A DNA stretch of 64,000 nucleotides from Halobacteriovorax sp. HLS (GCF_004006665.1 NZ_QOCL01000014.1:248001-312000); one strand, 5' to 3'. Positions 26,086 to 35,508 are shown, counted from the stretch's first letter. The notes: generated by a model not told the origin, from the sequence alone. Numbers and translations are program-made.

Positions 26086-28113
26086 TTGAAAATTCCAAGT
26101 CCTAAGAAAATTCCACATAAAATGATCGCTCACGAAGATGAGAGAGTTGATAATTACTATTGGATGAGATTTCTAGATGAGGACAAAGATGTAAAAAAAC
26201 ATCTATTACAAGAAAATGACTTCTTTAAAGATTATCTTCAAAATACTACTGAATTACAAAAACAACTGTACGATGAGATGCGTTCTCGAAAAAAAGAGAA
26301 AGATCAAAGTGTTCCGGCCCTAGATGGAGATTATTACTACTATGATCGCTATGAAGAGGGGCAGGAGTATGCAATCCATTGCCGTACGAGTAAAGGTTCA
26401 AATTCTGAAGAAATACTCTTAGATGTTAACTTGTTAGCGATTGATAAGGACTTTGTTGATATTGGTGCCTTTAGCGTTTCTCCTGATGGGAAGAAAATGG
26501 CCTACTCGATAGATGATAATGGTTCAGAAGTTTATAAAATATATATAAAAAACTTAGAGACCGGTGATCTTTATCCTGAAATTATTGATCAAGCGTATGA
26601 CTCTATATGTTGGTTTAATGATAGTGAGCATTTTTGTTATAACGTCGTAAATAAAAATCTAAGACCGCATAAAATTAAAAAGCATAAACTACATTCAGAT
26701 GTTAGTAGTGATGAGGTTTTGTATCATGACAAGAGTGCAGAGTTCTTTGTTCACTGTGCAAAAGGAATAGATAATGAATATATCTTTGCTGTAAGTGGTG
26801 GTTCTGTTTCTACAGAGTATTCAATACTAAGTGCTAATAAACCTGAAGGTAAATTCAATCTATTTCAAAAAAGAAAAGATGATTTAGAATATGATATTGA
26901 TCACAGAGATGGCATCTTCTATATCCTTACAAATGATGAGCATGAAAACTTTAGAGTGGTAACTTGTGACTCGAAAGATAGTTCTCTAGAGAACTGGAAA
27001 GAATTTATTCCAGGGTCTGATTCTAGGTACTTATTAGGGTTTGATACGTACAACGATTTTGCAGTCTTAACATTTAGAGAAGATGGTCTACGTAATTATG
27101 AAATTATATTCTTTGATGAAAGACCTAGTCAGCTTATAACTTTTCCTGCTCAAGCTTATAGTACAAGTGTTGGTGAAAATTATGAGTTTAATACAAGTGT
27201 ATTTCGCTATAATTATAGTGCTCTAAATTGTCCTAGTTCTGTATTGGAGTATGATGTTAATACAAAAACGACTTCAACTTTAAAAGTTCTTGAAGTTGCT
27301 AACTTTGATAGTGATAAGTATATAGTTCGAAGACGCTCGTATACCTCTCGTGATGGTGTGAAAGTACCAGTCTCAATTCTTTGTCTTAAAGATTATTCAG
27401 AAAATTCTCCCCTTTATGTTTATGGCTATGGCTCATATGGTTCCACTATTGATCCGAGTTTCAGAGATGACCTCTTTAGTTTAGTTGATAGAGGATTTAA
27501 CTTTGCTATTATCCACCCAAGAGGAAGTTCTACTTTAGGGAGATCATGGTATGAGAATGGAAAGTTTCTAGAAAAGAAAAATACTTTTAATGATTTTATA
27601 GATGCTACTCGTGGACTTTGCGAAGATGGTTATGGAAAAGAGGGAAATATCATTGCTAGTGGCGGAAGTGCTGGAGGTTTGTTAATGGGGGCCATTGCAA
27701 ACCTTGCTCCTGATCTTTACAAAACGATTGTAGCGGAAGTTCCTTTCGTTGATGTATTAACAACTATGTTAGATAAGGATCTTCCACTAACTCAGCTAGA
27801 GTATAAAGAATGGGGAAATCCTCAAGAGCGTGAGTACTATGATTATATTAAGTCATATTCTCCTTACGATAATTTAGAAGCTAAGAATTATCCTAATATC
27901 TTAGCAACTGCCGGACTAAATGACCCTAGAGTGACTTATTGGGAGCCTGCTAAATGGATTGCGAAATTGAGAGATTTAAATACTGGCAGTTCAAGTATTT
28001 TTCTCTACACAAATATGGATGCTGGTCATGGTGGAGCAAGCGGTCGATTTGAGTACTTAAAAGAAGAGTCCATGGTCTATGCCTATATTCTAAAAAGCTT
28101 TGGGCGGGATTAA
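26086..28113 (+). CDS. ptrB: Oligopeptidase B (S9A serine peptidase)
   Basis: The TTG at 26086 is preferred: AAGGAG lies 6 nt upstream, and the protein then begins KIPSPKKIPHKMIAHEDERVDN as in the family. A longer frame starting at a TTG at 26038 lacks a ribosome site. The 675-residue enzyme has an N-terminal beta-propeller that gates access and a C-terminal alpha/beta-hydrolase. The triad is S528 in GGSAGG, D613 in LNDPRV and H648 in DAGHGG. It cleaves short peptides after basic residues. There is no signal peptide, so it is cytoplasmic and probably recycles peptides from digested protein. Confidence 0.94.
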   Translation: MKIPSPKKIPHKMIAHEDERVDNYYWMRFLDEDKDVKKHLLQENDFFKDYLQNTTELQKQLYDEMRSRKKEKDQSVPALDGDYYYYDRYEEGQEYAIHCRTSKGSNSEEILLDVNLLAIDKDFVDIGAFSVSPDGKKMAYSIDDNGSEVYKIYIKNLETGDLYPEIIDQAYDSICWFNDSEHFCYNVVNKNLRPHKIKKHKLHSDVSSDEVLYHDKSAEFFVHCAKGIDNEYIFAVSGGSVSTEYSILSANKPEGKFNLFQKRKDDLEYDIDHRDGIFYILTNDEHENFRVVTCDSKDSSLENWKEFIPGSDSRYLLGFDTYNDFAVLTFREDGLRNYEIIFFDERPSQLITFPAQAYSTSVGENYEFNTSVFRYNYSALNCPSSVLEYDVNTKTTSTLKVLEVANFDSDKYIVRRRSYTSRDGVKVPVSILCLKDYSENSPLYVYGYGSYGSTIDPSFRDDLFSLVDRGFNFAIIHPRGSSTLGRSWYENGKFLEKKNTFNDFIDATRGLCEDGYGKEGNIIASGGSAGGLLMGAIANLAPDLYKTIVAEVPFVDVLTTMLDKDLPLTQLEYKEWGNPQEREYYDYIKSYSPYDNLEAKNYPNILATAGLNDPRVTYWEPAKWIAKLRDLNTGSSSIFLYTNMDAGHGGASGRFEYLKEESMVYAYILKSFGRD

Positions 28114-28160
28114 GCTTAAATTGAGTTAGTTCTTAAGTTATTTTTGACGATAAGTTTAAT

Positions 28161-29045
28161 ATGTCACTGGCCAAAAAAAAGATATGTATTGTTGATGATG
28201 ATAAGGGAGTTCATGAATTTCTTTCTGAATATATACGCTCCATTAGCAAAGAGGTCGTTATCACCCATGCTTATAATGGGCATGAAGGTTTAGTTAAACT
28301 TGATGGAATTAAATTTGATTTACTTATAACAGATTTGAATATGCCTCATATGAAAGGAGGCAATATGCTTAAACATGTCCTCAGGTTAAATAAAAACTAT
28401 GTTCCAGATAATATTTTAGTTTTCTCAGGACTAATAGATCCAAATGAAATGGAACCAAGTAAGATTAAAAACCTAACTTATATGAGTAAGCCCTTTGATG
28501 AAGGTGATTTTAATGAATATCTAAGGCGAACCATTCGTTTAAAGTCTTCATATAAGTTTGATGATGTTGTAGATCAGAAGTACCTAGTTCCTTTTGTTGA
28601 AGCAGTTAAAGAAGTTTCAAGACTAAGTTATAACTTAGATATTCACTTTTGCACGGCTACGAATATGGATAGAAGAAATGAAGCTGAATATGAACTAGCA
28701 GCGACTGGTAATTTTCAAGGAGATAACTTTCATGCCAGCTTTATTCTTAGTATGGATAAACAGACATATTTCTCTTATATAAAGTCTGGTAAAGGCCATG
28801 ATTTTACAATTTTAACTGAAAAATCGGTGGAGCACTTTAATACTTTATTTAAACAGATTGTAGAGTTTACTCAAAGAAGGCTTTATGAATTAGGAGAAAA
28901 AGTAAACTACACAGTCTCTGATGTTATTTTTGGAGAGGATGTAAAGCTTGTTAACTTTTTCAAGGGAAAGAACTTTATTTTAGAGTTTGAAGCAAAAGGC
29001 CGACCATTTTACTTAGAAATAGTATTGAAAAAATCTTACCTATAG
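28161..29045 (+). CDS. Response regulator with CheX-like output domain
   Basis: A 294-residue protein. The receiver (about 1-125) has D12/D13, phospho-acceptor D58 in LITDLNMPH, S89 and K110 in SKPF, so it looks fully functional. The second half (about 140-294) resembles the CheC/CheX/FliY fold (EAVKEVSRLSYNLD, then FHASFILSMDKQTYFSY), which dephosphorylates CheY-P or acts as an adaptor. The catalytic E-x2-N pair of CheX is not clearly present. It is monocistronic by spacing and the Shine-Dalgarno is weak. A role in motility or surface signalling is inferred. Confidence 0.88.
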   Translation: MSLAKKKICIVDDDKGVHEFLSEYIRSISKEVVITHAYNGHEGLVKLDGIKFDLLITDLNMPHMKGGNMLKHVLRLNKNYVPDNILVFSGLIDPNEMEPSKIKNLTYMSKPFDEGDFNEYLRRTIRLKSSYKFDDVVDQKYLVPFVEAVKEVSRLSYNLDIHFCTATNMDRRNEAEYELAATGNFQGDNFHASFILSMDKQTYFSYIKSGKGHDFTILTEKSVEHFNTLFKQIVEFTQRRLYELGEKVNYTVSDVIFGEDVKLVNFFKGKNFILEFEAKGRPFYLEIVLKKSYL

Positions 29046-29105
29046 TTTTGTCATCTGAACCTTTTTTGTGCATTATATATGTATCAATTCAAGAGGTGAA
29101 ATCAT

Positions 29106-30248
29106 ATGAAATTTGTTCTGTTTATCGTGGCCACATTACTTTCAGCTAATATCTTTGCTAAGACTGAGAAAGAAGTTATGCAAGAAGTTGCCCAGAGTTT
29201 TGTAAAACTTATTCCTTACATGAGTAATGTTAAGAAATTTAAAGAAAAAGAAAATGAAAAGGAGATTAAAGATAGACTTCAGTTCATTTTGAAAGCTTTT
29301 AAAAGCTCCGGTCATGCTGGTAAGTTTACTAAGACTGAATTTAAAGCAACATATAATGTGATGATTGAACACCTTGATGAAACCATTGAGAGCTTTGATA
29401 CTAATCATAAGGTTTTTGCATATAAGAAATTAAGATCAACTGGTCAGTTATGTATGTCATGTCACAATATGATTAGTGGTGGTTCAAGATCTTTTGTTAA
29501 AGAAGTTTCAAAAGTTAAAGCAACAGATTTTACGACAGCATATGATCACGCTGAATTTCTATACTTGATTAAAGATTATAGAAAAGCAGAGAGAGAGTAC
29601 CGTAAGTGGACGGACTTTGTAGCTGCCAAAATGACTTCAAAAAATACTCTGGCAGATGATATGATCTTTAAAGCTGCCATTAAAGTTATGGCAATCAATC
29701 TTGCTATCTATTACACTCCTAAGAAAGCGAGACAGTATCTTGATCGCACTCTTACAAATAAGAATATTACACCAGCGCTAAGGCAAGAGTTTAAGGATTG
29801 GAATGATAGCTTGATTCCTTGGATGAATTGGAAAAGGCCATCGACAATTTCTAAGAAATTCTTAACTGATTTTATTAAGACGAAGCTAACTCCACTTGAA
29901 AATGAAGGCGAAATCCTGGCCGATAGTAAGAATCTGCCTGTGTTAATTATTGCAAGAGGAGTGATGGATAAGTATCTTAAGAGCTCTGTAAGTGATGATA
30001 GCGTAGCTCTAGCAATGTATTGGAAGGCCGTCTCTGAGAGATTGATTGGGTTTTCATACTTCTATTCTCTGGCCGATATGCAGCTAAGGGCCTGTATTAC
30101 TGACTATCCTAAATCAAAGGTTGCTAAGAAATGTTACCAAGAATTAGAAAAGCAAATGGTTCTTGGTTATAGTGGTTCTGCTGGAATTAATATTCCTAAA
30201 GATGTACAAGAAGATCTTTCGAAACTTAAGTCCCTAATTTCACAGTAG
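29106..30248 (+). CDS. Periplasmic c-type cytochrome-like protein with helical repeat domain
   Basis: A 380-residue exported protein (signal peptide to about A18). A helical domain at about 20-120 ends in the haem-attachment motif CMSCH (C116, C119, H120). A CxxCH at the end of a helix bundle resembles cytochrome c' organisation. The remaining 250 residues look like paired helices (TPR-like) with several Tyr/Ala-rich repeats. Electron transfer or haem-based sensing is inferred. AGAGGTG precedes the ATG. A long hairpin follows. Confidence 0.87.
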   Translation: MKFVLFIVATLLSANIFAKTEKEVMQEVAQSFVKLIPYMSNVKKFKEKENEKEIKDRLQFILKAFKSSGHAGKFTKTEFKATYNVMIEHLDETIESFDTNHKVFAYKKLRSTGQLCMSCHNMISGGSRSFVKEVSKVKATDFTTAYDHAEFLYLIKDYRKAEREYRKWTDFVAAKMTSKNTLADDMIFKAAIKVMAINLAIYYTPKKARQYLDRTLTNKNITPALRQEFKDWNDSLIPWMNWKRPSTISKKFLTDFIKTKLTPLENEGEILADSKNLPVLIIARGVMDKYLKSSVSDDSVALAMYWKAVSERLIGFSYFYSLADMQLRACITDYPKSKVAKKCYQELEKQMVLGYSGSAGINIPKDVQEDLSKLKSLISQ

Positions 30249-30255
30249 TAAATAA

Positions 30256-30285
30256 GGCTTATGGGTTAAAACTAACCCATAGGCC
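30256..30285 (+). terminator. Strong hairpin after the cytochrome-like gene
   Basis: A 13-bp stem (one G-T wobble) with an AAAC loop, 7 bp after the stop codon. A clear T tail is lacking, so it may be an mRNA 3' end stabiliser as much as a terminator. Confidence 0.65.
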
Positions 30286-30352
30286 ATTGAATAAATTTCA
30301 ATTCACTGGCCCTTTGCACAATTTTGTCGTATATAAGTTCAACATAATAAAT

Positions 30353-30440
30353 ATCAGGTTAATAATGTCCTCTGGATCTATTAAGTTCGCTAGTAAACGT
30401 CTAAGCTAACCCAGTTACTTCAAATCATTATAAACCTGAT
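30353..30440 (+). promoter_or_regulatory. Inverted repeat bracketing a leader ORF before the DEAD-box gene
   Basis: ATCAGGTT (30353-30360) and AACCTGAT (30433-30440) are perfect complements 72 nt apart. The left arm contains the AGGTT in front of the leader ORF at 30365, and the right arm is 22 nt before the helicase start. Pairing could link leader translation to helicase expression. Confidence 0.35.
30365..30409 (+). CDS. Possible leader peptide of the DEAD-box helicase gene
   Basis: ATG to TAA codes 14 residues, MSSGSIKFASKRLS. AGGTTAAT before its ATG resembles AGGTGAAT before the helicase ATG. The leader of cold-induced helicase genes is often regulatory. The sequence is short enough to arise by chance, so this is a candidate only. 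Confidence 0.3.
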   Translation: MSSGSIKFASKRLS

Positions 30441-30462
30441 GAAATTCAACCAAAGGTGAATA

Positions 30463-32337
30463 ATGAATTTTTCTGACATGAATCTGCCAGAGACGCTTCT
30501 GCGTGCTCTTGAGGCAAAAGGCTACACAACTCCAACTGAAATTCAGGAACAAGCGATTCCTCTTCTTCTAGAGAAGGATACTGATTTTGTTGGTCAGGCC
30601 CAGACAGGTACTGGTAAAACAGCGGCTTTCTCTCTTCCACTACTTGCTAAGATAGATACTAACTGTGGTGATGTACAAGCAATCGTATTAAGTCCAACGA
30701 GAGAGCTTGCTAATCAAATTTGCGATGAGATGAACTCATTTTGCAAGAATACTAAAATCAAAACATTAACTGTGTATGGTGGTGTTCCACTTGATGGACA
30801 AATAAGAGTTCTAAAAAGAGGTAGACCACAAGTTGTTGTAGGTACACCTGGTAGAGTTTTAGACCTTATTAAAAGAGGTGTATTAAAGCTTGAGCATGCA
30901 AAGCTAGCAGTTCTTGATGAAGCTGATGAAATGCTTGATATGGGATTTATTGATGATGTTAAGACAATCCTATCTGAACTAGGTGAGCAAAAAAATACTT
31001 GGATGTACTCGGCTACAATGCCACCAATAATTCTTAAATTAATTAAGACATACTTATCGAATCCTGAAGTTATCAAAGTTGAAGCTAAGACACTTTCTAA
31101 TGAAAATATCGAACAAAAATATTTTATTATTAGAAGAGGTTACATGGGTGAAGCAGTTTGCAGAATCTTAGACTCTCTTGATGATTACTATGGAATTATT
31201 TTCTGTAGAACTAAGATAGATGCTAAGAGACTTGCTGATGAATTTAACTTCAGAGGTTTTCCTTCTGATTCTCTTCACGGAGATATGTCTCAAATGCAAA
31301 GAGATCTAACGATGAAGGCATTTAAGAGAAAGAAAGTTAAACTTCTTGTATGTACAGATGTTGCAGCAAGAGGAATTGATGTTGATAACTTAACTCACGT
31401 TATTAACTATGGGCTTCCACAAGATCTTGAGTCTTATGTTCATAGAATAGGTCGTACTGGTAGAGCTGGAAATAAAGGTGCTGCATTAACGATTATTGAA
31501 AATAACGAAAGAGGTCGTATAAGAATGTTGGAAAGACATACTAAGGCTAAAATCGAGCAAGGAACACTTCCATCAATTGATGATATTAAATCTAAGCTAG
31601 TGAAGAAAGAAGTCGCGCGTTTTGAAAAAATCTCAAGTGTTATTGAAGATGGTGCGAAACTTGATAATAGCTTTTCTGTATTCTCAGAGTCTATGGATCA
31701 CCTAGAAAAAGATGCACTATTGAAGCTAATGTTCACATATATGTTCAAAGAGAATATGGATCGTTACAATAAGCAAGAAAGTATAGAACAACCTGCACGT
31801 GGTGATCGTTCTGTTAGAAATGACAGAAATGATAGAAGAGACCGTGGGGACAGAAGAGATCGCGGAGATAGAAGAGACCGTGGTGATAGAATGGATAGTA
31901 GAGGATCAAGAAGTGATCGTGGCGCTGCCAGAACAAATGGTAGTGCGAGATTCTACTTTGGAGCCGGAAAGAAGCACGGGATAGATCTCAAAAAACTTCT
32001 TGAATCAGTCTCACATGCAACTGGTGTTGAGCAAAGAGATATAAAGCAAGTAGATCTAAAAGATCAATTCTCTTTCTTTGAAGTTGCTGAAGCTCATAAA
32101 GAGAAAGTTCTTTCTGTTACGAGTATCGCAACTGGAAATCATGCAGCAAATCTTGAACTAACGAGAAACGCAAGACCTGAAAGATCTTATAACGGATCTG
32201 ATAGACGTGGCGGATATAGTAGAAATTCTTCAGGTTCTAGAGATGGAGAATCTTCTAGAAGAGGTAACTTTAGAGGAAATAGAAGACCAAGCTCTTCTAA
32301 CTCGGAAGGTAACTCGCAAAGGTCAAGCCGTTACTAG
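30463..32337 (+). CDS. deaD: DEAD-box ATP-dependent RNA helicase, DeaD/CsdA-type
   Basis: A 624-residue helicase. The motifs run in order: Q motif with MNLPETLLRALEAKGYTTPT, motif I AQTGTGKT, motif II DEAD, motif III SAT, and motif VI HRIGRTGRAG. The helicase core ends near 370. A dimerisation-like helical section follows, then an Arg/Asp/Gly repeat tract (about 455-490), a DbpA-type RNA-binding domain (about 492-565) and a Ser/Arg/Gly-rich tail. It remodels rRNA and mRNA, usually important at low temperature. AAAGGTG is the ribosome site. The HI0933 gene starts 4 bp after its stop. Confidence 0.95.
   Translation: MNFSDMNLPETLLRALEAKGYTTPTEIQEQAIPLLLEKDTDFVGQAQTGTGKTAAFSLPLLAKIDTNCGDVQAIVLSPTRELANQICDEMNSFCKNTKIKTLTVYGGVPLDGQIRVLKRGRPQVVVGTPGRVLDLIKRGVLKLEHAKLAVLDEADEMLDMGFIDDVKTILSELGEQKNTWMYSATMPPIILKLIKTYLSNPEVIKVEAKTLSNENIEQKYFIIRRGYMGEAVCRILDSLDDYYGIIFCRTKIDAKRLADEFNFRGFPSDSLHGDMSQMQRDLTMKAFKRKKVKLLVCTDVAARGIDVDNLTHVINYGLPQDLESYVHRIGRTGRAGNKGAALTIIENNERGRIRMLERHTKAKIEQGTLPSIDDIKSKLVKKEVARFEKISSVIEDGAKLDNSFSVFSESMDHLEKDALLKLMFTYMFKENMDRYNKQESIEQPARGDRSVRNDRNDRRDRGDRRDRGDRRDRGDRMDSRGSRSDRGAARTNGSARFYFGAGKKHGIDLKKLLESVSHATGVEQRDIKQVDLKDQFSFFEVAEAHKEKVLSVTSIATGNHAANLELTRNARPERSYNGSDRRGGYSRNSSGSRDGESSRRGNFRGNRRPSSSNSEGNSQRSSRY
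31831..31884 (+). repeat. Three 18-bp tandem repeats in the helicase gene
   Basis: Three in-frame copies (31831-31848, 31849-31866, 31867-31884) code (D)RRDRGD units, with degenerate copies on both sides. Copy number could vary between strains without breaking the frame. Confidence 0.85.
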
Positions 32338-32341
32338 TTAA

Positions 32342-33529
32342 ATGAACGATGAAACCTTTGATGTCATAGTAGTTGGTGGAGGAGCGGCAGGTTTAATGGC
32401 CGCTTCTGTATCAGCAAATAGGGGATTAAAAACCCTCGTCTTAGAAGGCAATAAGATTCTAGGACGTAAAATTTTAATTTCAGGTGGAGGAAGGTGTAAC
32501 TTTACTAACCTCTACACTGAATCTAGTAATTACCTATCTAAAAACTCCCACTTTCACAAATCGGCCCTTAAGAGATTCTCTCCGTACGATTTTTTAGATT
32601 TAATTGATAAGTATAATATTTCTTATTTTGAAAAAAAAGATGGTCAGCTCTTTTGTAAAACGTCTGCAAAAGAAGTCATTTCGTTACTTGAGAAAGAGTG
32701 TTTAAGAGGTCAGGCCCAGATTGTTCTTTCTAGTAAAGTGCATGATATCCAGAAAAAGGATTTGTTTCACGTAAGTTCTTCTAAGGGAGATTTTAAGGCC
32801 CGTAATATTGTTGTTGCAAGTGGTGGACTTCCAATCTCAATGATAGGAGCGACAGACTTTGGGCTAAAGGTTGCGAAATTTTTTGGTCATGATATTGAAG
32901 AGACTTCACCGGCCTTAGTTCCATTTACTTTGGAAGAAAGTCTTCTTTGTGAGACATCTAAGTTATCAGGAGTTTCATTAAGAACAAAGATTAAAACAGA
33001 TCATAAAGCCTTTGTTGAAGATATTCTATTTACCCATAAAGGGCTGAGTGGTCCAGGAATTTTACAAGCTTCTTTATATTGGAATAGAGCTGAAAAGGTT
33101 AGTCTAGACTTTTTACCAGAGTTGAGCGAAGAGGACTTGCTTAAGTCTTTTCAAAAAAATTCTAAGAAAGTAATAGATTCTTTTTTAAAGATTCATCTGC
33201 CTAAGAAATTTGTCGATTTCTTTTGTCGTTACGAGGCTTTGTCATTAACAAAGAAAATGGCCGAATATTCTAAAGATGAGAGAATGAAGGTTATTTCTCA
33301 ATTGAAAGACTTTTCTTTTAGACCATCTGGAACAGAGGGGTATAGAAAAGCAGAAGTAATGAAAGGCGGAGTATCAACTGATCAAATATCTTCTAAGACA
33401 ATGGAGAGTAAGATTGTTAAAGGACTTTTCTTTGTAGGGGAAGTTGTAGATGTTACTGGAGAGTTGGGAGGATTTAATTTCCAATGGGCCTGGGCATCTG
33501 GTAATGCCGCAGGCCAGAGTATTATTTAA
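32342..33529 (+). CDS. HI0933-family flavoprotein
   Basis: A 395-residue FAD-binding protein of the HI0933 family. The N-terminal Rossmann motif is VIVVGGGAAGLMAA, followed by the family markers GRKILISGGGRCNFTN and, near the end, GLFFVGEVVDVTGELGGFNFQWAW. Some relatives (BaiN) reduce bile-acid intermediates, but most have no known substrate, and none can be inferred here. It begins 4 bp after the helicase gene and probably shares its transcript. Its 3' end overlaps the convergent gene by 8 bp. Confidence 0.92.
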   Translation: MNDETFDVIVVGGGAAGLMAASVSANRGLKTLVLEGNKILGRKILISGGGRCNFTNLYTESSNYLSKNSHFHKSALKRFSPYDFLDLIDKYNISYFEKKDGQLFCKTSAKEVISLLEKECLRGQAQIVLSSKVHDIQKKDLFHVSSSKGDFKARNIVVASGGLPISMIGATDFGLKVAKFFGHDIEETSPALVPFTLEESLLCETSKLSGVSLRTKIKTDHKAFVEDILFTHKGLSGPGILQASLYWNRAEKVSLDFLPELSEEDLLKSFQKNSKKVIDSFLKIHLPKKFVDFFCRYEALSLTKKMAEYSKDERMKVISQLKDFSFRPSGTEGYRKAEVMKGGVSTDQISSKTMESKIVKGLFFVGEVVDVTGELGGFNFQWAWASGNAAGQSII

Positions 33530-34316
33530 GCATTATATATAAATATGGTTTTTGTACTCTAAAAGTATCACTTTCAGACTTTTTTAATTCATCAAATATT
33601 TTATTCTTTATATTTAAGAAACTGGCCTTAGCTTTGTCTATTCGAATAGATACTCTTTTCTTATCATCTTCGAACTCTGTTTTACCTTCAATTTTAACTT
33701 TTGCATTCATTCCAATATCAACTTCTGCAACCATATTAAAAGACTTGTTAGAAATAGTAATAGTTCCATTCTTTACTACGGTAGTACTTGCTCTAACTCC
33801 GGGGAGTTCTTCTAGAATATTTAAAATCTTTCGAGAGGATGAAGTTTTGAAATAAGTAAGATTAACTTTTGAGTTAGTTAGGCATGCATCCAGAACTTGA
33901 TGACCATAATTTTCAAACATCCTAGCTTTACTACAGTTTACATTAAGGCCTCTTAAGGCTGTATCTGAGTATTCAACAACTGAATTAAATGTACCTATGG
34001 AAGCAGATAATCTTCTACCCGATGTTACATAGTTTAAGTCCTTCCAGTTTCCAGTATAGATATCATTTATAATTGCAGGAGGATTTTCAAAGTAGTATTC
34101 TCTATTATTGAAACTAAGTAGATAGCCCTTTTCATCGCCCTGAAGAGTCACTTCAATCTTTGATTTATTCTGTGTTGGAATAATGAGCTCACTAGCGGTG
34201 GCCCTTCCATCTGGCTTATCATAGGAGCCTGTAAAGTCTGTTATTCTAACGGTTGTAAAGTCCGCAAGAGCTAATGGTGCGCTAAGAAGCATGAGCCCTA
34301 GTAAGGTCTTTTTCAT
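33522..34316 (-). CDS. Exported protein of unknown function
   Basis: The start at 34316 is chosen because GGAG lies upstream and the protein then begins with a signal peptide (KKTLLGLMLLSAPLALA); 264 residues. A frame reaching 34397 has no ribosome site and spoils the signal peptide. The mature part is beta-strand rich with charged loops and two cysteines, somewhat like lipocalin or YceI-type periplasmic barrels, but without a recognisable signature. Its last 8 bp overlap the convergent HI0933 gene. Confidence 0.8.
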   Translation of the reverse strand: MKKTLLGLMLLSAPLALADFTTVRITDFTGSYDKPDGRATASELIIPTQNKSKIEVTLQGDEKGYLLSFNNREYYFENPPAIINDIYTGNWKDLNYVTSGRRLSASIGTFNSVVEYSDTALRGLNVNCSKARMFENYGHQVLDACLTNSKVNLTYFKTSSSRKILNILEELPGVRASTTVVKNGTITISNKSFNMVAEVDIGMNAKVKIEGKTEFEDDKKRVSIRIDKAKASFLNIKNKIFDELKKSESDTFRVQKPYLYIMLK

Positions 34317-34400
34317 TATGTTCTCCAAATTATTTGTGTTCTTATAGTCATATTCGAGAATTAAAGAAGAAAACTTGATAAAAAGCGAAACTATCAATTG

Positions 34401-34429
34401 TTGTAGGGAAGATTTTTCTTTAATATAGA
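34401..34429 (+). promoter_or_regulatory. Possible murG promoter
   Basis: TTGTAG (34401-34406) and TATAGA (34424-34429) with 17-bp spacing. The transcript would begin about 14 nt before the GTG start at 34450 and just include its GGAG site. Confidence 0.4.
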
Positions 34430-34449
34430 TATATCGAATGGAGATTAAA

Positions 34450-35508
34450 GTGAGAAAAATTGTTTTTACCGGAGGAGGAAGCGGTGGTCATGTAATGCCA
34501 GCGATTACTCTTATAAAGAAATTAAAAGAATCGGGAAACTGGGACATATCTTATATTGGTGGGAAGAATGGAATCGAGAGATCACTTATTTCTGAATTTG
34601 ATATCCCTTATAAGGCCATATTTACCGGTAAGTTGAGGCGCTACTTTTCATTTGAAAATTTCTTAGATCTTTTTAAAGTTGGACTTGGTTTTTTACAATC
34701 CTTTTTTTCATTTATTTCTATGCCTTCTAATACTTTAGTTTTCGCTACTGGTGGTTTTGTATGTGTTCCAGTTGTAATCGCGGCAAAGTTAACTGGTAAG
34801 AAAGTATTTATCCATGAGCAGACAAGTAGAGTTGGTCTTGCCAATAAAATATGTTCTAAATTTGCAGATACTATTTTTGTAAGCTTTGAAGAATCAATCG
34901 AGTTCTTTCCTAGGTACAGAACAAAGGTCTCTGGTTATCCACTTCGAGATGAATGTTATAATACTCATATAGAAACTAAAGAGATTCAAGGATTCCCTTT
35001 AATATCAGATAAGCCTCTTCTTTTTGTTACCGGAGGAGGAAATGGCTCTCTGTTACTTAATAATCTAATAAAATCAGACCTTGAAGAATTAAACTCTCGA
35101 TTTCGAATAATTCATCAAGTAGGGAAGAACTTTATCGAAGAGTTTTTGCCTTTTAAATCTGAAGATTACTTACCTGTAGCTTTTGTTGGAAGCGAGATGA
35201 TTGATATTATGAAATCTAGTGAAATTGTCATTTCTCGCTCTGGGGCAGGTACTGTGTGTGAGCTTCTTGCTTTAAAAAAAAGAAGTATATACATACCTTT
35301 AAAAATTGCCCAAAAGAATGAGCAGTTTCATAATGCAATGGAAGCTCATCGGAAGTTAGGTTCGCTTGTAATAAGTGAAGATGAATTGCCCAATATGTCT
35401 ATTATTGAGATTTTAGACTTATTTGATAAAGATAAATCCGAACATTGTGATTATACAATTCAAAACGGAACAGAGTTTATCTTGGACGATATTAATTGCG
35501 CCCTTTGA
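34450..35508 (+). CDS. murG: UDP-GlcNAc:undecaprenyl-PP-MurNAc-pentapeptide transferase, MurG family
   Basis: The GTG at 34450 has GGAG 6 nt upstream and gives a product beginning RKIVFTGGGSGGH, as in MurG; an ATG at 34438 is less likely. The 352-residue GT28 enzyme shows GGGSGGH for lipid/pyrophosphate binding, the HEQ motif, the second GGGNGS loop, and the donor-binding SRSGAGTVCELLALKK. MurG makes lipid II on the inner membrane face. It stands outside any visible division/cell-wall cluster, so it may be a second copy or a relocated gene. The 3' end overlaps the CBS gene by 17 bp. Confidence 0.88.
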   Translation: MRKIVFTGGGSGGHVMPAITLIKKLKESGNWDISYIGGKNGIERSLISEFDIPYKAIFTGKLRRYFSFENFLDLFKVGLGFLQSFFSFISMPSNTLVFATGGFVCVPVVIAAKLTGKKVFIHEQTSRVGLANKICSKFADTIFVSFEESIEFFPRYRTKVSGYPLRDECYNTHIETKEIQGFPLISDKPLLFVTGGGNGSLLLNNLIKSDLEELNSRFRIIHQVGKNFIEEFLPFKSEDYLPVAFVGSEMIDIMKSSEIVISRSGAGTVCELLALKKRSIYIPLKIAQKNEQFHNAMEAHRKLGSLVISEDELPNMSIIEILDLFDKDKSEHCDYTIQNGTEFILDDINCAL

